A stretch of 64,000 bases of DNA from contig CAKZQQ010000003.1 of NCBI GenBank assembly GCA_937141405.1, positions 1 to 64,000 on the forward strand. Direction: 5' to 3'. This document shows positions 44,543 through 52,691 of the stretch, piece after piece. The notes below the pieces were generated by a model. The model had not been told where the DNA came from. It ran no database searches and was given only the letters and a program-made list of their open reading frames with translations. Each line of letters starts with the position of its first letter. Positions within the stretch are counted from its first letter, which is position 1. The stretch is from an uncultured Campylobacterota bacterium. GTDB taxonomy: Bacteria > Campylobacterota > Campylobacteria > Campylobacterales > Sulfurovaceae. The position numbers and the translations under genes are program-made.

Positions 44543-45426
44543 TTTTTATACTCCATAAGCGGTTGTGTAAATCGTTTGATGCGAAAACTTTTGGCAACAC
44601 CCGTTACACTAAGATATGCTCTTGCAGGGATACCAAAAGGCATATTTGCAGGGATACCCATATTTGTCTTTGTGGAAAAAAGATTTCTTTGTGGGAAAGA
44701 GGGTTCCGTGCATCCAAAGCAGGGAGTACCGACTCGTGTTTTTGAGCTGATATCATTCCAAAGCATCTTATTGCAATTAGCATTGGTAAATGGGGCCCTG
44801 CACCCATTCTCATAAAAGAGACACCCCTCCTTCTCTCCATAATTCTTTACATCTATCTTCCACTCAAAATACTCATTTCGCACACATCCTGCGTGTGCCG
44901 TATAAGCAAATATCTCTATGGGTCTATAGAACTCATCAACCTCTATCTTTCTTTTTTGAAGTATCATCTCCAAAACATAAGCGAGCCATTTTGGATGTGC
45001 GGGACACCCGGGGAGGGAGATAAGCGTATTGATGTAGTGTTTATATGTCGGTCTCTTTTGTTCTTTATTGAAACAAAAGCCTGCTATGGTATGCTCTTGT
45101 GCCTCTTTGAACACACCTCCAAAGGTTGCACAACTCCCCATAGTAATGGTATATTTTGCTCTTTTTGAATACTTTTTTGCTAGAGCGTAGGTCTCTTTGC
45201 CAAATTTCTTATAGCCTCTTGATTTAAAAGCACCCTCTAAGATAAGCACATCACATGCAAGCTCTTTGGTGTAGATATCTTCTAAACAATAGGGTGTCTC
45301 TAAAAGAGGGTGGTAGAGCACATCAAAAGCGCGCATGAGTGCATCAAAATTTTGGAGATTAAAAAATGAGTGTGTATTGCCGTTGCATGTAATTGATTGT
45401 AGCCAAAGGAGTTTTGGCTTGCTCAT
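44539..45426 (-). CDS. Group 2-like NiFe hydrogenase small subunit, no signal peptide
   Basis: 295 aa starting MSKPKLLWLQSITCNGNTHS; Cys14-x-x-Asn17 matches the CxGN pattern I know from group 2 HupS proteins. Later cluster Cys are present (GSCATFGG, LPGCPAHP, HAGCVRNEY, GCLFYENGCRAPF, CNKM, GTPCFGCTEPSFP). No Tat signal or anchor exists, so the enzyme stays in the cytoplasm. It starts 3 bp after the tetR stop. Confidence 0.9.
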   Translation of the reverse strand: MSKPKLLWLQSITCNGNTHSFFNLQNFDALMRAFDVLYHPLLETPYCLEDIYTKELACDVLILEGAFKSRGYKKFGKETYALAKKYSKRAKYTITMGSCATFGGVFKEAQEHTIAGFCFNKEQKRPTYKHYINTLISLPGCPAHPKWLAYVLEMILQKRKIEVDEFYRPIEIFAYTAHAGCVRNEYFEWKIDVKNYGEKEGCLFYENGCRAPFTNANCNKMLWNDISSKTRVGTPCFGCTEPSFPQRNLFSTKTNMGIPANMPFGIPARAYLSVTGVAKSFRIKRFTQPLMEYKK

Positions 45427-45429
45427 TTT

Positions 45430-46023
45430 TTATGCCTTAAGAGCGGTGTATATGTTGGTTGCAACATCTTGTGCATACTCTTCGAGCGGTTTTTCGAGTA
45501 TCGCCTCGCCGTGTAAAAATGCCATACCGCCGAGGTATCCCATAAAGAGCCCGAAAGCCGAAAAGAAATCCTGATCTCTTAGCTCCTCTTTTTGTACCCC
45601 TTCGGAGAAAAATATCATAATCTCAGTTATAAATCCGGATACACAAATCATCCCTTCGCATCCATTTAAAAAGACTTCTCTATGTGAGAGATAGACGCGG
45701 AGAAAATACTCTATCATCTCCGGCTTTTCCAATGTCATAGCAAAATAGAGTTCGACAATCTTGCGTATCTTCTCTTTTGAGCTGATATCTTGCTCATTTA
45801 CCTTTCTTATCTTATCGCCGAGGTAATCCGAAGTATATTTGATAATCTCTTTTGCAAGCTCATCTTTTGAGCCAAAATAGTTATAAAGATTCCCACTACT
45901 CATCCCCAGTCTCTTGGCGATATCAGGAATGGTAGTCTTGTGAAATCCCTTTACGGAAAAAAGCGTAAGAGCCGTTTGCAAAATAGACTCTTTTTTGATA
46001 GCTTTTTTCAATTTCCTGGGCAT
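45430..46023 (-). CDS. TetR/AcrR family regulator
   Basis: 197 aa with an N-terminal TetR helix-turn-helix (TTIPDIAKRLGMSSGNLYNYFGSKDELAKEI, here cited in part: GMSSGNLYNYFGSKDEL, about residues 41-57) and an all-helical ligand domain. It is 3 bp upstream of the group 2 hydrogenase genes and 9 bp downstream of msrBA, so it is transcribed with them. It may control hydA through the palindrome at 43178-43191. Ligand unknown. Confidence 0.9.
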   Translation of the reverse strand: MPRKLKKAIKKESILQTALTLFSVKGFHKTTIPDIAKRLGMSSGNLYNYFGSKDELAKEIIKYTSDYLGDKIRKVNEQDISSKEKIRKIVELYFAMTLEKPEMIEYFLRVYLSHREVFLNGCEGMICVSGFITEIMIFFSEGVQKEELRDQDFFSAFGLFMGYLGGMAFLHGEAILEKPLEEYAQDVATNIYTALKA

Positions 46024-46032
46024 AATACTCCT

Positions 46033-46962
46033 TTAATCAAATCTCTTAATAATCCTATGACAATAAGGCTCTTTTTTATGTCGCTCATAGTAATCTTGAT
46101 GATACTCCTCAGCTTCATAAAACTCTGTTTTGTCATAGATTTTCGTTGCTATTTTATATCCTTTTTTCTCTAAAAGTCCTATTAACTCTTTGATTGTTGT
46201 ACGCTCATTTGCATCATCCACAAAAACTGCCGATATATATTGCTCGCCCACATCAGGCCCTTGTCTGCCTATTTGCGTAGGATCATGAACCTCAAAGAAG
46301 TGCTTTGCCAGCTCTTTGTAGCTTATCAAGGATGGATCGTAAATGACCTTGACACTCTCAATGTGGCCCGTATCGCCTTCGCAGACCTCCTGATAGGTTG
46401 GATTCTTTGTAGCGCCGCCCATATACCCCGAGATCACATCTTTAACACCTTCCATCTTTTCTAGATAATATTCAACACCCCAAAAGCATCCACCTGCAAA
46501 ATAAGCCTCTTTGAGACCCTTGTCCGTGCTTTTTTTCTCAAACGAAAGCGAGAGGGAGTTGACACAGTGTCTTGTATTTTTTTCCGTAAAACCTTCACCC
46601 GTAAAAACATGGCCCAAATGTGCACCACAGTGTGCACAGAGTATCTCTGTGCGTCTGCCGTCTTTATCCGGTTGCTCTTTAACCGCTCCCGGGATCGCAT
46701 CATCAAAACTCGGCCATCCACAATGTGAATCAAACTTATCGTCACTTCGAAAAAGCGGCGTATTACATACTTTACATTTGTAGATACCGCTCTCTTTGTT
46801 TGTTGTATATATACCGCTAAAAGGAGCTTCTGTTGCTTTTTGAGCAACGATGCTACGCTCTTGTGGGGTAAGCTCTCCTAGCCTATTGCCCCACTTTTCC
46901 ATATCCATATCTGCTTGCAGTGTTGCCATACAAAAAACTCCTATAAGAAATAGTATCCGCAT
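46033..46962 (-). CDS. msrBA: Secreted methionine sulfoxide reductase, MsrB-MsrA fusion
   Basis: 309 aa from the ATG at 46962, giving a signal peptide (RILFLIGVFCMATLQA). The MsrB domain comes first, with zinc CxxC pairs (CKVCN, CAHCG) and RHCVNS as the catalytic Cys. The MsrA domain follows with AYFAGGCFWGVEYYL. It repairs oxidised Met in the periplasm. Upstream in-frame ATGs would lie inside doxX and give no signal peptide. Confidence 0.93.
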   Translation of the reverse strand: MRILFLIGVFCMATLQADMDMEKWGNRLGELTPQERSIVAQKATEAPFSGIYTTNKESGIYKCKVCNTPLFRSDDKFDSHCGWPSFDDAIPGAVKEQPDKDGRRTEILCAHCGAHLGHVFTGEGFTEKNTRHCVNSLSLSFEKKSTDKGLKEAYFAGGCFWGVEYYLEKMEGVKDVISGYMGGATKNPTYQEVCEGDTGHIESVKVIYDPSLISYKELAKHFFEVHDPTQIGRQGPDVGEQYISAVFVDDANERTTIKELIGLLEKKGYKIATKIYDKTEFYEAEEYHQDYYERHKKEPYCHRIIKRFD

Positions 46963-46972
46963 TACACCTTTC

Positions 46973-47356
46973 TCAATCTTGAGATGCAGCATATTTGCCG
47001 GAACCCAAAAAGACGATAGCAAGTGCACTAAGTAAGTAGAGCATCGGAAGCTCTATGCTCCAAGCACCTTGTGCCGTGATTGAAAATATATCAGCACCAT
47101 GCGCAAGATAGATTGCTGTGATCATATTGAAGACCATGATAGCCGCCCACCATCTACTTTTCCAACCGATGATCAAAAAGAGAGGTGCGAGTATCTCGCC
47201 GACATAAACGCCATACGATAAAATCTCCGGTAATCCATGACCACTTAGCATCCCTTTGACAAACCCAATACCGTTTATCGCTTTGTGAATGCCGTGAAAG
47301 AGCATGAGCCCACCCACCATAAGGCGTAAAATAAGTTTTCCCGTATCGCTGTACAT
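46973..47356 (-). CDS. DoxX-family membrane protein
   Basis: 127 aa with four membrane helices, MVGGLMLFHGIHKAINGIGF near the N terminus and a conserved GHGLPEIL loop. DoxX proteins are linked to redox and respiratory functions but lack a defined activity. It is the first gene of the doxX-msrBA-tetR run. Confidence 0.88.
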   Translation of the reverse strand: MYSDTGKLILRLMVGGLMLFHGIHKAINGIGFVKGMLSGHGLPEILSYGVYVGEILAPLFLIIGWKSRWWAAIMVFNMITAIYLAHGADIFSITAQGAWSIELPMLYLLSALAIVFLGSGKYAASQD

Positions 47357-47383
47357 AGTTTCTCCTTTTGTGTTTTGTACTAT

Positions 47384-47389
47384 ATTATA
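47384..47389 (-). promoter_or_regulatory. -10 box upstream of doxX
   Basis: Minus-strand TATAAT about 28 bp before the doxX ATG, with GGAG in between. This would drive doxX, msrBA, tetR and the group 2 hydrogenase genes, whose gaps are 9, 10 and 3 bp or overlap. Confidence 0.5.
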
Positions 47390-47409
47390 CTAAAAAGGAA
47401 AAAGAAATT

Positions 47410-48549
47410 CTAAGACTTTACAATTAAGATAAAATCTTTTATTTTATTAAAAGAAGTCTCCAAAAATGGCATCATTTTTATGACGATAATCCCAACAAGC
47501 ATCCCAAAAAGCATCTGTAAAATGAGGACAATGAGTGCTCCCCAACCGCCTATATGTTCGTGCAAATAGTCATCGAGCGAATGGAGAAGCCCAAGTTGAT
47601 GCTCTATGATGCCGCCACCGACTGCAAGCATAGCAATCGTCCCTATGATGCCGATGGCTGCCAAAATCCAAGGTACCGAGAGAACAAATCCGTCTCCGAT
47701 TTTTTTAATCACCTTAGAGCTTTGTTCTTGCAAAAAGAAGCCTATATCATCAAGTTTCACGATGAGTGCAACGACTCCATACACCCCGACAGTTGCCAAG
47801 AGACCAACGATAAGCAAGACACCAAGCTTAACGCTGACACCTCCGTTTGTCACCATACTCAAAGCAATAACCATTATCTCAAGCGAAAGGATAAAGTCTG
47901 TCTTCACAGCACTAGCAACTTTTTGATCTTCAAATCTCTCAACACTTAGCTCACTTATCGTCTCATCGACAGAAGCACTTTCGTGATGTCCAAAAAACTT
48001 TTCAAGCACACTCTCGGCTCCTTCATATGCCAAGTATGTTCCGCCCAAGATAAGCACGGGTGCCATCAACCAAGGCACAAATGCACTTATGATTAAGATA
48101 ATAGGGATGATGATGAGCTTATTGAGTGCACTCCCTTTGGCTATCTTCCACACGATAGGCAACTCTCTTTGGGCTGCTTTTCTTTTGGATTGCAAGAGCG
48201 TCTCTTGTGCGATTCGCCTAATCTCTTTTTCTACCTCTTTTTGCTCTTCTTTACTCAATTTCGAGATGTTTTTTTTCAAATCCTCCATAGAGTTTGACTT
48301 CTCTAACTCTTTTTTGAGGATATCCGAGGTTGTCTCATTGGTCATGTTGGAGATAGCGGCAAGATCATCGATAACAAGCCCGGATGATTTTGCACTGGCG
48401 ACCTTAGTATAAGTAGCTATGTCATCTAACATAAGAGACATATCATCAAACGAACCTGTTAAGCTCCTTGCGCTTGTCGCCATCGTTCTTCCGGCAAGTG
48501 AAGCTATATCATCACTGAGTGCTGCGAGGTATCCTAATATCCCTGCCAT
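47410..48549 (-). CDS. YedI family (DUF808) membrane protein
   Basis: 379 aa starting MAGILGYLAALSDDIASLAG, the characteristic N terminus, with several membrane helices between about residues 140 and 370 and a charged region (EELEKSNSMEDLKKNISK-like) before them. Function unknown. It is monocistronic with gaps on both sides. Confidence 0.9.
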   Translation of the reverse strand: MAGILGYLAALSDDIASLAGRTMATSARSLTGSFDDMSLMLDDIATYTKVASAKSSGLVIDDLAAISNMTNETTSDILKKELEKSNSMEDLKKNISKLSKEEQKEVEKEIRRIAQETLLQSKRKAAQRELPIVWKIAKGSALNKLIIIPIILIISAFVPWLMAPVLILGGTYLAYEGAESVLEKFFGHHESASVDETISELSVERFEDQKVASAVKTDFILSLEIMVIALSMVTNGGVSVKLGVLLIVGLLATVGVYGVVALIVKLDDIGFFLQEQSSKVIKKIGDGFVLSVPWILAAIGIIGTIAMLAVGGGIIEHQLGLLHSLDDYLHEHIGGWGALIVLILQMLFGMLVGIIVIKMMPFLETSFNKIKDFILIVKS

Positions 48550-48605
48550 TACCTACTCCAAATTTTTCAAAGATTGTAACATAAATATATAAACCCTATC
48601 GGCGT

Positions 48606-50258
48606 TTATATATCTTTGGATTTTTCCAAAAGGGCTCTGCGTTTTTTTGCTTCCTCTTCGGTGTATCGAGGCGGTATGATCTCTTCGCCCTTTTGATTGA
48701 CATAGCCGTATTTATCATCAAGCTTGACCTTACAAAGTCCACCTCTCTCAAAGCCATAAGTAACATCATATTTGATAGGAATGATGACCCTGTTGTTGCT
48801 ATCGATATATCCCCATTTGTCATGAAGCCCAACTTGCGCTAAATCCTGCTTAAAATAGTAAATATGATCATATTGGGGTGGTGCAATCTCTTTACCTTTT
48901 TTATCGATAATCCCATATTTTCCTTCAAACTTCATGGTTATAAAGGTTTTGTTGATTTTGTCATACTCATCTCTTATAAGAAACAGAAAGTTATCCTCAT
49001 CATAGGTAGCTATATCATCATATTTTGCCTCTAGAATGAGCTTACCCTCTTTGGTATAGAGCCCGACTTTATCGCCGAGGAAAACTTTTAAAAAGTCTCT
49101 ATCTTCGAACTCTCTGATATACTTATATTTAATGGGAATGATCTCTTTATTTACCTTATCAACAAAGCCCCAATTGCGCCCTAGCTTTACTTGAGCCAAC
49201 CCGTTATCAAAATCATAGGCTTCACTGTATTGCGGAGGAATCATCAGCCTGCCACCTTTATCGATAAATCCATATTTACCCTCATACTGAATCTTAGCTA
49301 GCCCTTCATGAAAAGGATAAACACGCTCATATCGAAACGGGATAATCTCTTTGCCCGTTTTATCTATAAATCCCCATTTATAGTGCAACCTAACCGCAGC
49401 CAACCCCTCATGAAAAGATTCACTATTGCTGTACTGAAGAGGTATGATCTCTTTGCCTGTTTTATCTATAAATCCCCAACGACCATCATGCCTAACCTTG
49501 GCGAGACCTCCAGAAAAAGAATCAGCCGACTCATATATGGTGGGTATAACCTCTTTGCCATCTTGGTTAATGTAGCCGTACTTTTGATTCACCATAACAG
49601 GACTCATTCCTTCACTAAAACCATAGACGAAATCATATCGAGGCGGTATAACCTCTTTACCCTTCTTATTGACAAAACCATGTTTATTATCTAGCTCAAC
49701 TTCAACTATAGCATTGCGAAAAGAGCTTACATAGTCATATCGAGGCGGTATAATCTCTTCGCCCTTCTTATTAACAAAACCGTATTTGCCATCGATCTTA
49801 TATGGAGTAATCTCTCTATCATCAAAACTTGCAATATCATCGTACTTGACAGGAACTACCTCTTCTCCCTTCTTGTTGATATAGCCCCATTTTTTATCTA
49901 TCTCAACTTTCGCAAGACCACCCTCAAAGGAGAATGCATCATCATATATGATTGGGATGACTACTTGGGATTTCTTATCTATATACCCGCACTTTCCGTC
50001 GCGTTTGATACTAGCTAGCCCCTCAAAAAAAGAGTGTGCATACTCATAGGTAAACGCTGTAACTTTTTTACCGCTTTTATCGATAATTCCCCATTTATCA
50101 TCGAGCTTCGCAGCGGCATACCCGTTATGAAAAGGTGTTACATAATCGTAAGTAGACAAAGAGGAGGTATCGTCATTTTTTTCTTTGGCACTATCATCAC
50201 TGCACCCGATGAACATAAAAGCAAAAATACCCACAACAAAAAATAGTGCTCTTTTCAT
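48606..50258 (-). CDS. Lipoprotein with 14 WG-type beta repeats
   Basis: 550 aa. A lipoprotein signal ends at FMFIGC. The mature part is built of 14 units with the core (W/Y)G(F/Y)(I/V)(D/N)K-x-G-(K/E) followed by E(I/V)(I/V)PP-x-(Y)-D, spaced about 31-45 residues. The unit between residues about 370 and 430 (EFEDRDFLKVFLGDKVG) is more divergent. WG repeat proteins are presumed extracytoplasmic binding scaffolds; no activity is known. A GAGAG ribosome site precedes the start. Confidence 0.88.
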   Translation of the reverse strand: MKRALFFVVGIFAFMFIGCSDDSAKEKNDDTSSLSTYDYVTPFHNGYAAAKLDDKWGIIDKSGKKVTAFTYEYAHSFFEGLASIKRDGKCGYIDKKSQVVIPIIYDDAFSFEGGLAKVEIDKKWGYINKKGEEVVPVKYDDIASFDDREITPYKIDGKYGFVNKKGEEIIPPRYDYVSSFRNAIVEVELDNKHGFVNKKGKEVIPPRYDFVYGFSEGMSPVMVNQKYGYINQDGKEVIPTIYESADSFSGGLAKVRHDGRWGFIDKTGKEIIPLQYSNSESFHEGLAAVRLHYKWGFIDKTGKEIIPFRYERVYPFHEGLAKIQYEGKYGFIDKGGRLMIPPQYSEAYDFDNGLAQVKLGRNWGFVDKVNKEIIPIKYKYIREFEDRDFLKVFLGDKVGLYTKEGKLILEAKYDDIATYDEDNFLFLIRDEYDKINKTFITMKFEGKYGIIDKKGKEIAPPQYDHIYYFKQDLAQVGLHDKWGYIDSNNRVIIPIKYDVTYGFERGGLCKVKLDDKYGYVNQKGEEIIPPRYTEEEAKKRRALLEKSKDI

Positions 50259-50329
50259 TCTCTCTCCTTTATAGCGACATATAGTATCTCTGTTATGTTT
50301 AAAGATGTATAAATAGGGCTGAAAAGAGT

Positions 50330-50926
50330 CTATTCATGCTTGCGTCCAAAAAGAAAATAGAAAAATGCACTTAACAATATTGCACCAAAAAATGCTCCTA
50401 ACACGATATAGAGCATAAGACCTTTGAGTTCATTTAGCAATGTATTGTCAAACACATTGTTTGAGAGTGTAAGCGAGACGATTTTCCACTCGCCATCTAC
50501 TTTATGGAGCACCGCACTCCATCGAGAATCAAGACGAAATGTAGAGCGATCATGGGGGAAAAAGATATCTTCTGTCTCTCCTACAGCTACTGCAACATCA
50601 CCATAAAAAACGGCAGGCTGTGTAATGATTGGATGTGTTTCATATCTTTTTAACACCGTTGTTTTGGCATCACCGACCATCTTCGTAAAATAACCGCGAA
50701 CCGCATTCGTTCCGTTTGAAACCTCAGCATTAAGCCAAGTAACAACTACATGCTCATCCATATGCTGCAACATCAAATCGAGGTTCTTATCATTGACTCC
50801 TTGCTCTACATCGCTCAGTATTTTTAAAAGTGCTTGACGATCTGCATCTCTAGTCTCATGTTGTGCATAAGCAAACTGTATACTCAAAAAAAATGCCATT
50901 GCAAAGACGATAAAAAAACGGTACAT
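50330..50926 (-). CDS. Secreted NTF2/SnoaL-like protein with C-terminal membrane helix
   Basis: 198 aa. Signal peptide to about FAYA-Q (residue 21), an NTF2-like cone domain (DRQALLKILSDVEQGVNDKN to KVDGEWKIVSLTLS), and a C-terminal helix (YIVLGAFFGAILLSAFFYFLF) followed by RKHE. The layout suggests a periplasmic domain tethered to the inner membrane. No catalytic residues are evident. Confidence 0.78.
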   Translation of the reverse strand: MYRFFIVFAMAFFLSIQFAYAQHETRDADRQALLKILSDVEQGVNDKNLDLMLQHMDEHVVVTWLNAEVSNGTNAVRGYFTKMVGDAKTTVLKRYETHPIITQPAVFYGDVAVAVGETEDIFFPHDRSTFRLDSRWSAVLHKVDGEWKIVSLTLSNNVFDNTLLNELKGLMLYIVLGAFFGAILLSAFFYFLFGRKHE

Positions 50927-51025
50927 AATAATTTCCTTTTAATGCAAATAGGCTTTTCGATAAATATATTATAGTATCTTTTTGTTTGTGGTACAATATA
51001 TTTATCATACTAATAGGAATTTGTC

Positions 51026-51433
51026 GTGAAAAAGTCCCTCATTATCTTGCTTTTTCTTTTCACTTTTATCTTCGCGTCTGAGCCCTATACACCGAAAAGA
51101 GGTACTGCAGAGCGTGCAGCTATCATGGATGCTCTAAGGATCGAAGTCAAGAAATACCACAATATCGATGTCCTCTTTGTAGTGCGCACACTTAAACTTA
51201 AAGACGGATGGGCATGGGCAATCACTGCACCCATGAGCAAGGATGGCGCAAATCATTATGAAGATATCGTCGCGCTTCTCCATAAAGAAAATAATACATG
51301 GAGTGTCGCAGAACTTGTCTGCATGGAGGTCGAAACACCCGGATGTATTGATGATCCAAATTTTTTGAACGGGCTACAAGAAAGATTTCTAGATGTTCCT
51401 AAGGAGATAGTATCCTTTGGAGGCAAACAATAA
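51026..51433 (+). CDS. Small secreted protein of unknown function
   Basis: 135 aa with GTG start (AGGAATTTG upstream) and a signal peptide (LIILLFLFTFIFAS). The mature region has WAWAITAPM and two Cys (VCMEVETPGC), perhaps a disulfide. It does not match a family I can name. It is divergent from the NTF2-like gene. Confidence 0.75.
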   Translation: MKKSLIILLFLFTFIFASEPYTPKRGTAERAAIMDALRIEVKKYHNIDVLFVVRTLKLKDGWAWAITAPMSKDGANHYEDIVALLHKENNTWSVAELVCMEVETPGCIDDPNFLNGLQERFLDVPKEIVSFGGKQ

Positions 51434-51532
51434 AAACCCTTAAACGACAACAAAAACTTTACTCTTTATAAAAATTACACAAATCATATACGTTTACTCC
51501 TTACTATTGTGTTTTATAAATAAAAGGATTAT

Positions 51533-52477
51533 ATGATGAAAAAACCAAACTTTAAACGATTAAGCGTGATAGGTGCCGCAACAAGCGTGCTATTTTTTAG
51601 TGGCTGTACTCCTACCGAGCAAGCAATTACTGCGGGGGTAGCAACGGCCGTTATCGTAGGTTCATTTGATCACCCGCGATATTATGATAGACCCTATTAT
51701 CACTATAACAATAGATACTATTATGGAGGGCAATATCGCAATGGGTACTACTACTATAAGGGTCATAGATATAACGGTGGACACTATTATACGCGATATA
51801 ATGGAGCCAACATTGTAAACTCATTTAGTCAACCTCGATACTATGATAGACCTTATTACTATTATAACAATAGGTACTATTATGGGGGACAATACCGCAA
51901 TGGATACTACTACTATAAAGGTCAGAGATATAACGGTGGACGCTACTACCTAAAGTATAATAAAAGAAACCATATAAATAACAATAGATATCTCTACAAC
52001 AAAAATCAGAATTATCAGAAAAAGGTATTTGCACAAAAAGACCCTAGGTATTCTGATAGATACATCAAGAAACCACAATATAAATCTGCAAACATCTATA
52101 ACAAAAATCAAAACTATCGAAAAAAGGTCATCGTACAAAAGGACTCTAGATACTCTGATAGGTATATCAAAAAACCACAATACAAATCTGCAAATGCCTA
52201 TAACAAAAATAAAAATTATCAAAAAAAGATACTGGCCAAAAACAATGCCAAGTATATCAATCAAGAGCGTAAAAAAATGGAAAATAGATTTGAGCGAACC
52301 AATAACAACAAAAATATTGTTCACAATAAAAAGAAAATACAAAACAATTTCAAAAATAATCAAAAACGCAATGTTAAAAACGATAAAAAGATAAAAAACA
52401 ACTTCTACACACAAAACAAATCTAAAGAGTACAAAAAAGAGAAAGACGAAGAGAACAAAAGATATAAGAGGTATTAG
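51533..52477 (+). CDS. Tyr/Asn/Lys-rich repeat lipoprotein
   Basis: 314 aa. A lipoprotein signal ends at LFFSGC. Two 53-aa units follow (RYYDRP, NNRYYYGGQYRNG, YYYYKG, RYNGG), encoded by a 159-bp tandem duplication at about 51656-51973. Three 34-aa units follow (YNKNQNYQKK, PRYSDRYIKKPQYKSAN), encoded by a 102-bp repeat from about 51991 to 52296, then a Lys/Asn-rich tail. The mature protein is about one-quarter Tyr in the first half and strongly basic in the second. Function unknown; surface attachment or an RNA- or polysaccharide-binding coat are possibilities only. Confidence 0.8.
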   Translation: MMKKPNFKRLSVIGAATSVLFFSGCTPTEQAITAGVATAVIVGSFDHPRYYDRPYYHYNNRYYYGGQYRNGYYYYKGHRYNGGHYYTRYNGANIVNSFSQPRYYDRPYYYYNNRYYYGGQYRNGYYYYKGQRYNGGRYYLKYNKRNHINNNRYLYNKNQNYQKKVFAQKDPRYSDRYIKKPQYKSANIYNKNQNYRKKVIVQKDSRYSDRYIKKPQYKSANAYNKNKNYQKKILAKNNAKYINQERKKMENRFERTNNNKNIVHNKKKIQNNFKNNQKRNVKNDKKIKNNFYTQNKSKEYKKEKDEENKRYKRY

Positions 52478-52490
52478 CAACCCTAAATGG

Positions 52491-52526
52491 AACAACCCAT
52501 AAGTGAGATACTTATGGGTTTTGTTA
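52491..52526 (+). terminator. Intrinsic terminator after the Tyr-rich lipoprotein gene
   Basis: An 11-bp perfect stem (AACCCATAAGT with ACTTATGGGTT, 5-nt loop) followed by TTGTTATTG. It ends the upstream transcript and isolates gltB. Confidence 0.8.
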
Positions 52527-52691
52527 TTGTCTATTTATAAATCCTCTTCTCTTTTTTAGCCTCTCTTGTCCATAAATCACAGTTTTTACGACTATTTAAA
52601 ACTGTTTTTTACACAAAAATGACCCAATCTCTCTTATCTCATATATTAAATATCTTACAATGCTAGATAAAAATGATGAAAGAGTTGTTGT
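52527..52691. promoter_or_regulatory. gltB upstream region
   Basis: About 165 bp without a gene. TACAAT at 52656-52661 is a fair -10 box for gltBD, with about 25 nt of leader and a weak AAAGAG ribosome site. No repeat or conserved operator is obvious. Confidence 0.35.

Noticed and set aside
51656-52296. Tandem DNA repeats as a CRISPR or intergenic repeat
   Set aside because: Periods of 159 and 102 bp are multiples of three and lie in one open coding frame with a lipoprotein signal.
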